Of a DNA stretch of 64,000 nt, positions 1 to 8,287 are shown piece by piece. The notes under the pieces were generated by a model. It did no database searches. It was not told where the DNA came from and saw only the letters and a program-made list of their open reading frames with translations. The position numbers were made by a program, and so were the translations under genes. The stretch lies in NCBI RefSeq assembly GCF_900116445.1, contig NZ_FPBH01000031.1, positions 1 to 64,000 on the forward strand, given 5' to 3'. Source of the stretch: Paraburkholderia aspalathi (GTDB lineage: Bacteria > Pseudomonadota > Gammaproteobacteria > Burkholderiales > Burkholderiaceae). Numbering within the stretch: position 1 is the first letter of the stretch; each line of letters begins with the position of its first letter.

Positions 1-34
1 CCTTGAATTCTTCGGGTATGTTCCGTCTGCTCAT
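1..34 (-). CDS. Transposase N-terminus (partial)
   Basis: Only the first eleven codons are present: M-S-R-R-N-I-P-E-E-F-K. They are preceded by a GAGGTGAG ribosome binding site six to seven bases upstream. Short basic starts followed by an 'EF+' motif are typical of OrfA proteins of IS3/IS911-type elements, where a helix-turn-helix follows. The piece is too short for a firm family call; the assignment rests on this start and the nearby terminal-repeat-like sequence. Confidence 0.35.
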   Translation of the reverse strand, partial: MSRRNIPEEFK

Positions 35-97
35 TTCTCACCTCGTTTGGAGAATTATCCCCTTTAGAGGTGTCCATAGTCATTGGACCACTACAGT
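1..97 (-). mobile_element. End of an insertion sequence (probably IS3-like), cut by the window edge
   Basis: Read on the minus strand, a candidate terminal region near 97-65 is followed by a strong ribosome binding site and the start of a transposase-like protein that leaves the window at base 1. The outer boundary is a guess, because the other end of the element and any target duplication are outside the window. It lies about 230 bp upstream of the SfnB-like gene and could affect its expression. Confidence 0.35.
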
Positions 98-119
98 GCC
101 GCCCCGCACAGGGGCAACG

Positions 120-224
120 CTAATAGACCACTAACAATGCAAGGAAAGGCACCAAAGCCAGAACAAGGAAAGGCCAAAGCCCCAGGAACACTGACAACAA
201 GCGCCCCGCAGGCACAAAAACCAT
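120..224 (-). CDS. Possible 34-residue hydrophobic peptide
   Basis: A short reading frame starts at an ATG preceded by GGGGAG and encodes almost only hydrophobic residues after residue 8, consistent with a single membrane span. It lies between the IS end and the SfnB-like gene. The DNA contains an imperfect repeat of AAGGAAAGGC, and no homologue is known to me. It may be a chance frame. The rest of 98-330 holds no other gene that I can support, only the presumed promoter of the gene at 331. Confidence 0.15.
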   Translation of the reverse strand: MVFVPAGRLLSVFLGLWPFLVLALVPFLALLVVY

Positions 225-330
225 TTCACTCCCCGTTCTAAGAATCAGCCAAATACTTGGTTGCCCGCCCCCTTCCCGTCCCGTACCGTTCTCAGATTGC
301 GCTCGGCGCCCGGCCCGCTCTGGAGAACTC

Positions 331-1608
331 ATGCCAACTTCTGAATTGCACGCATTTCCGAACCTCACAACCGCAGACGCAGCAGACCCGTTCGGCGAAA
401 ACGAACTAACCCAACGCTTCGCGCCCGTATTCGCCCGCATCGCCGAAGGCGCAGTAGAACGCGAACAGAATCGGGAACTGGCCTACGCGCCGGTGGAATG
501 GCTGCGCGAAGCCGGCTACACCAAACTGCGCGTACCCAAGCGCTTCGGCGGCGAAGGCATCTCCCTGAAAGCGTTCTTTGCGCTGATCACGCGTCTCGGC
601 GAAGCAGACTCGAACCTTCCGCAAATCCTGCGCGTGCACGGTGGATTTATCGAATCGCTGCTGGAAAACGGCGATGAATCGTTGCGTGACCGATGGTTCA
701 CGCGTATCGCACAAGGTGAAATTATCGGCGGCGCCGTTTCCGAACGCACCGGCGTGACCAACAACAGCGTGCGTCTTACCCAAACCAACGGGGCGTGGCA
801 TCTCGACGGCGAGAAGTACTACACCACGGGCACGCTCTACGCTGACTGGGTCGACGTTACCGCGCACGACGGCGAAAGCGACGTCCGCGTACTCGTCAAA
901 ACCGATACGCCGGGCCTCGCCCGTATCGACGATTGGGATGGGTTCGGGCAGCGTCTGACCGGTAGCGGTACGGCACGTTTCGATCACGTGCCGGTCTCGC
1001 TCGACAATCTGTACCGGCGGTATAACGCCTCCGAACCACGCCGTAACAGTCTGCTTACTGCCTACTATCAGGCACTGCATGTCGCGAACCTTGCCGGCAT
1101 CAGTCGTGCGGCGTTGCGCGATGCGGTGGCGTTCACGCAGGGTAAAACGCGGACCTTCGGTATTCCGGGTGAATCGAGCCCGCGTGACAATCCCTTGGTG
1201 CATCGTGTTGTCGGCCGGCTCGCGAGCCTTGCTTACTCGACGCAGAGCATCAGCGCTTCGCTAGCCAACGCGATCGATGAAGTGTCAGTTGCGCGGCAGG
1301 AAGGTCGCACTGGTGAACAGACCTATGTGCGTCTCGACATCCAGACTTTCCAGGCGCAGCAGATCGTTATCGAACAAACCCTGCAGGCGGCGACGTTGTT
1401 GTTTGAAGTGGGCGGTGCTTCGGCGACCAGTGAAAAGCGTCGCTTCGATCGCTACTGGCGCAATGCTCGCGTGCTGGCGTCGCACAATCCGGCGATCATC
1501 CGTGAAGCTGCTATCGGTGATTTCTATCTGAATGGGAATGCGCACAAGGAGAGGTTTGGTGTGGCGCGGAATCAGGAAGTCCTCACCGCGACTGCTGCTC
1601 AACTGTAA
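331..1608 (+). CDS. SfnB-family acyl-CoA dehydrogenase-like flavoprotein (sulfur acquisition)
   Basis: This 425-residue protein has the acyl-CoA dehydrogenase layout: a helical N-terminal domain (about 20-135), a beta domain (about 140-240, with the flavin-contact region around GGAVSERTG) and a helical C-terminal domain (about 255-400). It most resembles the SfnB/DszC branch, flavoproteins that work in dimethyl sulfone or organosulfur use rather than in fatty-acid oxidation. The context supports this: a sulfonate-binding protein and an SsuD/SfnG-type monooxygenase follow. GGAGAA lies just upstream of the ATG. The exact substrate cannot be read from sequence. Confidence 0.75.
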   Translation: MPTSELHAFPNLTTADAADPFGENELTQRFAPVFARIAEGAVEREQNRELAYAPVEWLREAGYTKLRVPKRFGGEGISLKAFFALITRLGEADSNLPQILRVHGGFIESLLENGDESLRDRWFTRIAQGEIIGGAVSERTGVTNNSVRLTQTNGAWHLDGEKYYTTGTLYADWVDVTAHDGESDVRVLVKTDTPGLARIDDWDGFGQRLTGSGTARFDHVPVSLDNLYRRYNASEPRRNSLLTAYYQALHVANLAGISRAALRDAVAFTQGKTRTFGIPGESSPRDNPLVHRVVGRLASLAYSTQSISASLANAIDEVSVARQEGRTGEQTYVRLDIQTFQAQQIVIEQTLQAATLLFEVGGASATSEKRRFDRYWRNARVLASHNPAIIREAAIGDFYLNGNAHKERFGVARNQEVLTATAAQL

Positions 1609-1615
1609 CGACTAA

Positions 1616-1631
1616 GGCCGCTCGCGCGGCC
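1616..1631. terminator. Hairpin between convergent genes
   Basis: GGCCGC and GCGGCC arms (1616-1621 and 1626-1631) enclose a TCGC loop in the 70-bp gap between the convergent SfnB-like and sulfonate-binding genes. No clear T-run follows, so termination is inferred from position only. Confidence 0.35.
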
Positions 1632-1678
1632 GTAGAACTTCTTGCCCGGCCGCTGCTAGATGCAGCGGCTCCCCTGAA

Positions 1679-2653
1679 TCACTTCGCCGAGGGCGTCCAG
1701 ATACGGATGTCCGTCGCTTTCAAAGTAGCGGGAATCAGCCCCGCCGCGCGATACGTGTCGGCGATACGCTGCTGTTCGGCCAATTGATCGCGTTTCACCG
1801 GCACGATGTCGTAGCTGCGGCGGCTATTGGCCAACTCAACAGTCGGCCCAGGAATATTGCCCCACACCGGGCCGAGAATCTGTGCGGCTTCCTGAGGATG
1901 CGCCTTGACCCACTTGCCGGTCGTGTTCAATTCGTCGAATACGACGCGCAGCACATCCGGATGCTTGTCGGCGAAGGCCGTTGTCGCTGTATAAAACCGG
2001 TTGTATTGAGCGACGCCGCCGCTGCCGTCCGCAATCACGCGAACATGCGCCTCACGCTGCTGAGCCGCGAGAAACGGGTCCCAGATTGCCCATGCATCGA
2101 TATTGCCGCCACGGAATGCGGCGAGCGCGTCGGGCGCTTCCAGATAGCGCACCTGTATATCGTTGATCGTCAGACCCGCCTTCGCCAAAGCGCTCAACAA
2201 CAGGAAGTTGCAGCCCGATCCTTTGGACACCGCCACGCGTTTGCCCTTCAAGTCCGCAACGGAATGAATCGGCGAATCCGGCGGCACGATGATCGCCTGG
2301 GCGGTCGGCGCCGAAGTCTCTTCGGCGTAGTAGGTCAACGGCGCGTTGGCGGCCTGCGTAAAGAGCGCAAAGGCATCCGCCACATCCGCATGCAGATCGA
2401 CGCTGCCGGCGTTGAGCGACTGCAGCAGGCCCGTCGAGAACTCGTGCCAGCTCACGTCATAGCCGAGCGCGTTGAGCTTCTTCTCGAGCGCGCCAGTTCG
2501 TTTCAACAGAATAAATAGCGTCGATGAACGCTGGTAGCTGATCGACACCGTTTCGTTGGCGTATGCCACGTCAGTCGACAGCACGCCGCCGATCAACGTC
2601 AGGCATACGCAGAGGCGTCGCAGGCTTCGGGAGCCGGAGAAAGCGAGGGGCAT
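1679..2653 (-). CDS. Aliphatic sulfonate/taurine ABC transporter substrate-binding protein (SsuA-like)
   Basis: This 324-residue periplasmic binding protein has a signal peptide (basic start, hydrophobic core to about residue 27, likely cleavage after A-Y-A near 32). Two binding lobes follow, with the SsuA/TauA-type segment VADLKGKRVAVSKGSG and the AWAIWDPF motif, typical of the NMT1/SsuA class that captures alkanesulfonates. I chose the ATG at 2653 because it directly precedes the signal peptide; upstream extensions in the same frame look non-coding. No permease or ATPase gene is adjacent, so it may serve a transporter encoded elsewhere. It is divergent from the monooxygenase gene at 2839. 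Confidence 0.8.
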   Translation of the reverse strand: MPLAFSGSRSLRRLCVCLTLIGGVLSTDVAYANETVSISYQRSSTLFILLKRTGALEKKLNALGYDVSWHEFSTGLLQSLNAGSVDLHADVADAFALFTQAANAPLTYYAEETSAPTAQAIIVPPDSPIHSVADLKGKRVAVSKGSGCNFLLLSALAKAGLTINDIQVRYLEAPDALAAFRGGNIDAWAIWDPFLAAQQREAHVRVIADGSGGVAQYNRFYTATTAFADKHPDVLRVVFDELNTTGKWVKAHPQEAAQILGPVWGNIPGPTVELANSRRSYDIVPVKRDQLAEQQRIADTYRAAGLIPATLKATDIRIWTPSAK

Positions 2654-2838
2654 CGATCGAGATCCATGTGGTGGGAGTATGCGGAATCGCTGAATATATA
2701 AAAGAACGACGCATGGCCAAAGACTGATTTCATCGATCGATATGGGTAGAAATTGGAACGCGTGGCGGCGGCATCGCTCATCATTCGAGGTTTGATGCGA
2801 GTTGAAGCACACGCTTTTACCGTGGAGATTTCTGCTTT

Positions 2839-3897
2839 ATGTCGACACTCCCTCCCCGCTTCGGTATCTGGGCGCTGGTTCATGGCAGCCGCGCAGCGCT
2901 GCAGGACCCCGATGAACCGTACGACGCGTCGTGGGCGCGAAACAAAGCCCTCGTTCTCGAAGCCGAGCGGCTTGGCTACGACTCCGTGCTGGTCGCGCAA
3001 CATACGATCAATCCGCACAATCCCGACTTCGATCAGCTCGAAGCGTGGACCGCCTCGGCTGCGCTCGCGGCACTGACCGAGCGCATCGAGATCATCGCCG
3101 CCATCAAGCCATATCTGTATCACCCGGTGGTGCTGGCGAAGATGGCGCAGCAGATCGAACACATCAGTGGCGGGCGTTTTGCGATCAATCTTGTCAACGC
3201 GTGGAATCGCCCGGAGCTGGAGCGCGCCGGTATCGGCTTCGCGGAGCACGACGCGCGTTATGCGTACGGACGTGAATGGATCACGGTGGTGGATTCCTTG
3301 CTGCGCGGCGAGCGTACGCGCTTTCGCGGCGAGCATTTTAATGTGGATGACTATCTATTGCGTCCCGCGGATCCGTTTCGCAGCCGTCCGCGCATCTATG
3401 TGGGCGGCGAATCGGAACCGGCGCGGGAGCTAGTCGCCGACAAGGGCGACGTGTGGTTCATCAACGGCCAACCATTGGATGCCGTCAAAGCGTTGATCGC
3501 GGATGTCTCCGGCCGCAAGCGCCCTGCTCCGCATGAGCCGTTACGTTTTGGTTTGTCGGCCTTCGTCATCGCTCGCGAATCCGGCGAAGCCGCCGATCAG
3601 CACCTTGCCCATCTGTTCGCACTGGCCGCAAAAGATGCTCCGCTCCGTGAACAACAGAAATCGAACATCGACCCCAAGGCGGTGATGTTCCAGACCTTCG
3701 CGCAAACGCCGCGTGTAGGTTCGAACGGCGGTACGGCGGCTGGACTGGTCGGCAGCTATGACACAGTCGCGCAGCGGATCGCCGATTTTCATCGTGCGGG
3801 GATCGAGTTGTTCATGTTGCAATTCCAGCCGTTCGAGACTGACATGCGTATTTTTGCCGAGGAAGTGATTCCACGGGTACGTCGCCTGCTCGGCTGA
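2839..3897 (+). CDS. FMN-dependent alkanesulfonate/dimethyl-sulfone monooxygenase (SsuD/SfnG-like)
   Basis: This 352-residue luciferase-like monooxygenase has the bacterial-luciferase TIM-barrel features: an N-terminal strand with FGIWALVHG, the EIIAAIKP strand, ISGGRFAINLVNAWN and the IYVGGESEPARELVA phosphate-binding region. These fit the SsuD/SfnG/MsuD group, which uses FMNH2 from a partner reductase to release sulfite from organosulfur compounds. No flavin reductase gene is adjacent. A GGAG motif precedes the ATG. The 185-bp gap to the sulfonate-binding gene is a shared divergent promoter region, which suggests joint sulfur-starvation control. SsuD-like and SfnG-like activity cannot be told apart here. 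Confidence 0.75.
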   Translation: MSTLPPRFGIWALVHGSRAALQDPDEPYDASWARNKALVLEAERLGYDSVLVAQHTINPHNPDFDQLEAWTASAALAALTERIEIIAAIKPYLYHPVVLAKMAQQIEHISGGRFAINLVNAWNRPELERAGIGFAEHDARYAYGREWITVVDSLLRGERTRFRGEHFNVDDYLLRPADPFRSRPRIYVGGESEPARELVADKGDVWFINGQPLDAVKALIADVSGRKRPAPHEPLRFGLSAFVIARESGEAADQHLAHLFALAAKDAPLREQQKSNIDPKAVMFQTFAQTPRVGSNGGTAAGLVGSYDTVAQRIADFHRAGIELFMLQFQPFETDMRIFAEEVIPRVRRLLG

Positions 3898-3990
3898 TCC
3901 GGGCGAGGTGCGCGGCTTTCAGCGCGTCGCACTCATGTGGCACAGTATCGTCAAACGCATGCGCTACGCTTGCGATACTGGACAGCCCCG

Positions 3991-4518
3991 ATGAGCGAGA
4001 TGAAGAACCTGACTGCGTACGAGCCCCCGGTCGACGAAGACCAGCTTCTGCTGAAGTGGATCCGGCGCGCGCGTGAATCCCAGATGAGCCATTACGACAT
4101 GGCCGACCTGCTATCAGCGCGAGACCGCAGCGTCGGCTGGCTGGTCACGGCATTGACCGCGTTCGTGGGGACGGCCGTGTTTGCGTCGCTGAATTCGACC
4201 GCTGTCTCGCCGGCGCTCAGGATCTTTGTGGGCTTCGTGAGCGTTGCGGCGGCGGTCTCAGCCGCGCTGCAAACCTTCCTCAGATATGCGGAGCGTGCGG
4301 AAAAGCATCGCGCGGCGGGGGCCCGCTATGGCGCTGTACGGCGCAGGCTGGAAGCGATCTTCGCCGGTGACGCCGACGCACGCGATGGCCACTATCTCAC
4401 CGCGATCCGCGACGAACTCGACCGGCTTGCAGAAGATTCACCCAACGTGCCGCCGCGCATTTTCTATCGCACCCAGCGAACCCTGTCCGCCGAACCGCGA
4501 CGCAGTCGCGATGCCTGA
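3991..4518 (+). CDS. SLATT-domain two-helix membrane protein
   Basis: This 175-residue protein matches the SLATT pattern. An N-terminal amphipathic helix (W-I-R-R-A-R-E-S-Q-x-x-H, about 23-34) is followed by two membrane spans (about 49-67 and 76-95), then LQTFLRYAERAEKHRAAGARYGAVRRRLE. SLATT proteins are predicted pore-forming effectors in nucleotide-signalled conflict systems, where they usually sit beside a nucleotidyltransferase or SLOG sensor. No such partner is adjacent, so it may be a housekeeping or orphan member. The ATG at 3991 is preferred over an in-frame GTG at 3937; neither has a strong ribosome binding site. Confidence 0.65.
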   Translation: MSEMKNLTAYEPPVDEDQLLLKWIRRARESQMSHYDMADLLSARDRSVGWLVTALTAFVGTAVFASLNSTAVSPALRIFVGFVSVAAAVSAALQTFLRYAERAEKHRAAGARYGAVRRRLEAIFAGDADARDGHYLTAIRDELDRLAEDSPNVPPRIFYRTQRTLSAEPRRSRDA

Positions 4519-4563
4519 GCGGCCGCGCCACTCATTTGTAAATGGCATCAACTTCAATTTGCG

Positions 4564-4586
4564 GTCCTTAAGCGTCACTTAAGGAC
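4564..4586. promoter_or_regulatory. Perfect 9-bp inverted repeat in an intergenic region
   Basis: GTCCTTAAG and CTTAAGGAC arms (4564-4572 and 4578-4586) flank a CGTCA spacer, about 45 bp after the SLATT gene and 210 bp before the DUF4118 gene. No T-run follows, so a protein-binding site is as likely as a terminator. The rest of 4519-4798 holds only presumed promoter sequence. Confidence 0.35.
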
Positions 4587-4798
4587 ACTGCCTGCACAAT
4601 CCACGCTGGTGAGAATACCCCTATTCACAGGTATGTTTTTCCGCCACCTATTCGAAACACGATAGCCCCGCCCGGCCTTCCGGTATTTACGTCTTTCCGG
4701 GCCTTTGCGTCCGCCCGATTATGGTATCGTCCGACCTGCGCTTAAAAGCGCAGTGCCACACTCAATCGGGAAGCGCAATCGCTCCCTAAAAAAAGATT

Positions 4799-5569
4799 AT
4801 GGAAGTCCAAAACGCCCGTCGTTGGGCACCACGGGGAACCCGCGTCTGGCTCACCGCGGCCGCCGCATTGGCGATCGCGAGCGGAGTACGCCTGGTACTC
4901 CATCCGCTGCTGGGACCGATCATGCCGGGCACCGCGTTCTGTATCGCGGCGGCCCTGGTCGAGTATTTTTGCGGGCTGGCCCCGGCGCTCACCGTCATGT
5001 TTCTCGGCCTCGGTATCGCCGACTATCTGTTCGTCCCGCCCTACGCCACCATCGCCGTATTCGATCGCGCCGACGTGGTCCTGCTGGTCTCGTATCCGTT
5101 GGTGACGCTGATTGTCATCGTGCTGATTGAACGCCTGCGCCGCTCGCAGTTTCGTGCCGAACTGATCGCATCGGTTGCGCAATCGCGCTATGAAATGCTG
5201 CTGCGTCACGATAACGAACGCATGCTGGCGCGCCGCGGCGTCGACGAAACGCATCGGCTGCTGCGCCACCTATCCCATCACCACAGAACTTTCATTTTCA
5301 TTCAGGCGCTCGAGCGCAACGCGCTACAGCCCGGCAACGACATCAAATCGCAAGGCATGCTGCCGCGTCTGCCCAACGAGATTGCGCCAGGCCCGCGCTT
5401 TACCGACGTCGATCCCGACGACATCCAGCGGCTCAGCAAAGCGCTGTGGCCTGGCAGCCATCGCGTGCACCTGAAAAGCGGCGACGGTCCGTCGAAGCTG
5501 ACCGAGTGCATGTGCGAGCGGTTCACCACCCACGCCGGCGAGTTTCTCGTCCTACGGATCGGAGCCTGA
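4799..5569 (+). CDS. DUF4118-type membrane protein (KdpD-like transmembrane module)
   Basis: The 256-residue protein has about four N-terminal membrane spans (roughly 15-110), resembling the DUF4118 module found in KdpD-type sensor kinases (HPLLGPIMPGTAFCIAAALVEYF, then FVPPYATIAV). A cytoplasmic part of about 140 residues follows, with a histidine-rich stretch (RHLSHHHRTF) but no recognisable kinase or receiver motifs. It ends three bases before the esterase gene, suggesting one operon with the esterase and MipA. It could be a sensor stripped of its output domain. The start codon follows an A-rich leader with a weak ribosome binding site. Confidence 0.65.
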   Translation: MEVQNARRWAPRGTRVWLTAAAALAIASGVRLVLHPLLGPIMPGTAFCIAAALVEYFCGLAPALTVMFLGLGIADYLFVPPYATIAVFDRADVVLLVSYPLVTLIVIVLIERLRRSQFRAELIASVAQSRYEMLLRHDNERMLARRGVDETHRLLRHLSHHHRTFIFIQALERNALQPGNDIKSQGMLPRLPNEIAPGPRFTDVDPDDIQRLSKALWPGSHRVHLKSGDGPSKLTECMCERFTTHAGEFLVLRIGA

Positions 5570-5572
5570 TCC

Positions 5573-6457
5573 ATGAGTCAACCGACGAGTCTCTTCTTAC
5601 CCGGCGACGATCATGCCGTGCTGATGTTGCACGGCCTGTCGAGTTCGCCGCTCGAATTGCGTTTTCTCGCCCGCTTTCTGAATGCTGAAGGCTTCACTAC
5701 GTGCGCGCCGGTCCTGCCGGGCTACAGCGCCGGCTCTGAAGAAGAGGCAATGGAGGCATGGCTCGAAGCCGCCGTGCGCGAGTACGACGCTTTGGCCGGG
5801 CGCTTTGCCCGCGTCTCAATCTGCGGACTATCGATCGGCGCAGCCTTGGCGCTGGCTCTCGCGCATCGCCGTCCAGGGGCGCAGTCGCTCGTGTTGTTGT
5901 CGCTGACGCTCTCATACGACGGTTGGGCGATCCCCTGGTATCGTTTCCTGCTCAACTGGGCGTACTTCACGCCAATGCGCAAACGCTGGCGCTACCGTGA
6001 AGAGGCGCCGTTCGGCCTGCGCAATGAAGCGCTACGAGCAAAGATCGCTCGCGCGATGCAGCGCAGCGATTTCAGCGAAGTCGGTCCGTCGACGATTTCA
6101 TTGCCGGCCTTGCACCAGGCGAGCCGCCTTGCCGCGAGCGTGCGCACGCAGGTACGCGACATCAAGACCGATTGTCTGATTGTCCACGCGATCGACGACG
6201 AGACGTCGAGCCCGCGCAATGCCCGCTTTGTCGCCGCGAATATCGGCGCTGCCTTTTTACGCACAATCTGGCTGGATGATTCGTATCACATGATTACGTC
6301 GGACAACGAGCGCGAAATCGTCGCGCGTGAAACCGCCCTATTCCTGCGCGAAAGCGAAGCCGTCCATAGCGGCGACGACGGCAAACAACAGGTCGTCTCG
6401 AAGGCTTTGGCGCGACGCCTCAGGCAACTTGCGGCGCTTGGCAAGGAGCGCGCATGA
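5573..6457 (+). CDS. Alpha/beta hydrolase, carboxylesterase (Est30-like)
   Basis: This 294-residue serine hydrolase has the oxyanion segment LHGLSSSP and the nucleophile elbow G-L-S87-I-G. The acid is probably D208 or D209 in HAIDDETS, and the catalytic histidine is H239 in DDSYHMIT, a motif typical of bacterial carboxylesterases of the Est30 type. A lid insertion fills about residues 120-180. No signal peptide is visible, so it is probably cytoplasmic. About 35 basic C-terminal residues extend beyond the fold. Its last four bases overlap the MipA start (ATGA), so the two genes are translationally coupled. The substrate is unknown. Confidence 0.8.
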   Translation: MSQPTSLFLPGDDHAVLMLHGLSSSPLELRFLARFLNAEGFTTCAPVLPGYSAGSEEEAMEAWLEAAVREYDALAGRFARVSICGLSIGAALALALAHRRPGAQSLVLLSLTLSYDGWAIPWYRFLLNWAYFTPMRKRWRYREEAPFGLRNEALRAKIARAMQRSDFSEVGPSTISLPALHQASRLAASVRTQVRDIKTDCLIVHAIDDETSSPRNARFVAANIGAAFLRTIWLDDSYHMITSDNEREIVARETALFLRESEAVHSGDDGKQQVVSKALARRLRQLAALGKERA

Positions 6458-7293
6458 CGGCGAATACCACGCTGAGGTTCGGCAAGCCCGCACGTATGTC
6501 GCTACTGCTCGCCGCGGCGCTCGGCCTTTGCGCTGCACGCGCGGCCTACGCGGACGATGCAAGTCCGAACGCGACAACTGACGCCAGCACCGGCGCGGCC
6601 ACCAGCAGCAAATGGAAAATCGGCGTGGGTCCTGGCGTGGTGATTACGCCCAAGTACCCGGGGTCCCGCCAGTTGAGCGTATTCCCGTTCCCGGCGCTGG
6701 ACATCTCATACGACGACCGGATTTTCTCGCAGGGCCCTGACGTGCTCGGCGTGAACGTGCTGCGCGGCCCTGCCTACCACGTGGGCGCTGCGTTGAGCTT
6801 CGATTTCCAGATGCGCAAGGAGTCCGACGATCCACGCCTGCATGGACTTGGCAATGTGAATGGCGGGCCGAAACTGAAGCTCTTCGCTGACTACACGTGG
6901 TGGGCGTTTACCGGGTCGGTGGCCTTGTACCAGGATATCGCCGGGCATCACCAGGGGACGACGGTCAGCACGGATTTCGTGGCGTCCGCCCCGGTTGGCG
7001 GCTGGTTGTTCTCGGTGGGACCAGGTTTCACCTGGGCGAATGGCACTTATACGCGGACGTTTTTCGGCGTGTCTGAGCAGCAGAGCGCGGCGTCAGGATT
7101 GCCCACGTACAGCACCAGTGCGGGCGTGCGGGACGTCCATATGAATGCCCAGGTGACTTACGACTTTTCGAAACATTGGAATGGCTCGGTTTCCGCGACC
7201 TTCGGGCGACTGGAGCATGACGCCGCGAATAGCCCGATTACCGAAAAGAGATTCGAGCTCAACACGCTCGCTTCGGTGAACTATAAGTTCTAG
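6454..7293 (+). CDS. MipA/OmpV family outer-membrane protein
   Basis: The 279-residue protein starts with a signal peptide (cleavage likely after A-Y-A near residue 33) and a short low-complexity linker. A beta-barrel of the MipA/OmpV type follows: IGVGPGVVITPKYPGS, FFSQGPDVLGVNV-like strands and a C-terminal LNTLASVNYKF ending in phenylalanine, as expected for outer-membrane insertion. MipA is a scaffold for murein enzymes in E. coli, and OmpV-type proteins are porin-like. Which role applies here is unknown. It is coupled to the upstream esterase by a four-base overlap. Confidence 0.8.
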   Translation: MTANTTLRFGKPARMSLLLAAALGLCAARAAYADDASPNATTDASTGAATSSKWKIGVGPGVVITPKYPGSRQLSVFPFPALDISYDDRIFSQGPDVLGVNVLRGPAYHVGAALSFDFQMRKESDDPRLHGLGNVNGGPKLKLFADYTWWAFTGSVALYQDIAGHHQGTTVSTDFVASAPVGGWLFSVGPGFTWANGTYTRTFFGVSEQQSAASGLPTYSTSAGVRDVHMNAQVTYDFSKHWNGSVSATFGRLEHDAANSPITEKRFELNTLASVNYKF

Positions 7294-7297
7294 TTTC

Positions 7298-7340
7298 TGG
7301 TTTCTCGCACGTCCCCACGCTCGCAGCGTGCGAGAAACCA
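7298..7340. terminator. Bidirectional terminator between mipA-like and yceH genes
   Basis: A perfect 14-bp inverted repeat, TGGTTTCTCGCACG and CGTGCGAGAAACCA (7298-7311 and 7327-7340), has a 15-base loop between two convergent genes. The stem is long and ends in T-rich or A-rich flanks, so it probably stops transcription from both sides. Confidence 0.65.
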
Positions 7341-7355
7341 AATGCCAATCGCGGT

Positions 7356-8060
7356 TCAATCCTCCGTGCGCAGCTCTTCAACTTCAATCCCCAATTCAGC
7401 AGCCATCCGGCGCACCACCACCTGAAGCCGGCTCACCTCGTCGGCAAGCCGCTTCTGTTCAGCTTTGACTGCCTCGAAAGCCGACAGCGGCACGACCTCA
7501 TCGTCTCCACCCGGCTGGGCAAGATCGCTTGCGCTGACTTCGCCGCATAGCAGATGCATCCAGCGATTTTCGCGCTCGCCCGGCGTGCGGGCCAGCTTCG
7601 CCACTCGCCGCGGATCGTTGGCAGCCAGTTCGTCGAGAAACGCCTCGACCGAGGAGATGTCGGCAAATCCATGCAGGCGCGCGCTGTTCAAACGCAATTC
7701 GGCTGCGGTCTGCGGACCGCGTAACAGCAACGTGGTCAGTAACGCAGCCGACTGGCTCGGCAAGCCCAACACCCGATTCATGTTGTGCTCGAAGCGCGGC
7801 ACGCGGCTGCTGCTGCCTTCCATCACGAGGCTCAGCCGCTTCAATCCGTCGACGGCGGTCAGCACCTCGGCTTCGGTCGCATTCATCACGGGCGCGCGGC
7901 CGGTTTTCTGATTGCAGCCCAAAGTCAGTGCGTTCAGCGAAAGCGGATAACTATCCGGCACGGTGTGCTGCTTTTCGACGAGCACGCCGAGCACGCGACC
8001 TTCAAGCAAGGTCAAAGCGCGGATGGAGGGACGGGAAACAGCGTCGGGAGTCGAGTTCAT
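7356..8060 (-). CDS. YceH family protein (DUF480)
   Basis: This 234-residue protein matches the YceH/UPF0502 family: two winged-helix domains beginning with LEGRVLGVLVEKQHTVPDSYPLSLNALTLGCNQKT, then the second domain with LLLRGPQTAAELRLNSARLHGF. A C-terminal coiled coil (about 195-230) holds a heptad pattern. The family is widespread and its function is not settled; a role in DNA or regulatory-complex binding is only suggested by the fold. The ATG at 8060 starts at the usual family position, while the upstream in-frame extension overlaps the next gene and looks non-coding. Confidence 0.85.
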   Translation of the reverse strand: MNSTPDAVSRPSIRALTLLEGRVLGVLVEKQHTVPDSYPLSLNALTLGCNQKTGRAPVMNATEAEVLTAVDGLKRLSLVMEGSSSRVPRFEHNMNRVLGLPSQSAALLTTLLLRGPQTAAELRLNSARLHGFADISSVEAFLDELAANDPRRVAKLARTPGERENRWMHLLCGEVSASDLAQPGGDDEVVPLSAFEAVKAEQKRLADEVSRLQVVVRRMAAELGIEVEELRTED

Positions 8061-8258
8061 AGAAGATGTCGCGGCATGCGCCGCCGGGTCTCGTGGATGG
8101 TGTCCCTCACCGTTGCACAGCCTGGCGGCAGGTTTTAGTTTGTGGCCACTATGATAAACGGCGCGACCGCTCGCAGTGTACGAATCTCCGCAATGGCGAA
8201 GCGTGCCCGGAACGCATCCGCACCCGCGTCGGCGCATTTTTGTTTCGTTGACGAATTC

Positions 8259-8287
8259 CCATATTCGAGATAATTTCCCGAATATGG
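8259..8287. promoter_or_regulatory. 9-bp palindrome overlapping the start codon of the XRE-cupin gene
   Basis: CCATATTCG and CGAATATGG arms (8259-8267 and 8279-8287) are separated by 11 bases. The right arm contains the ATG at 8284 itself. A dimeric helix-turn-helix protein binding here would block its own gene, so this is a candidate autoregulatory operator. Confidence 0.5.
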
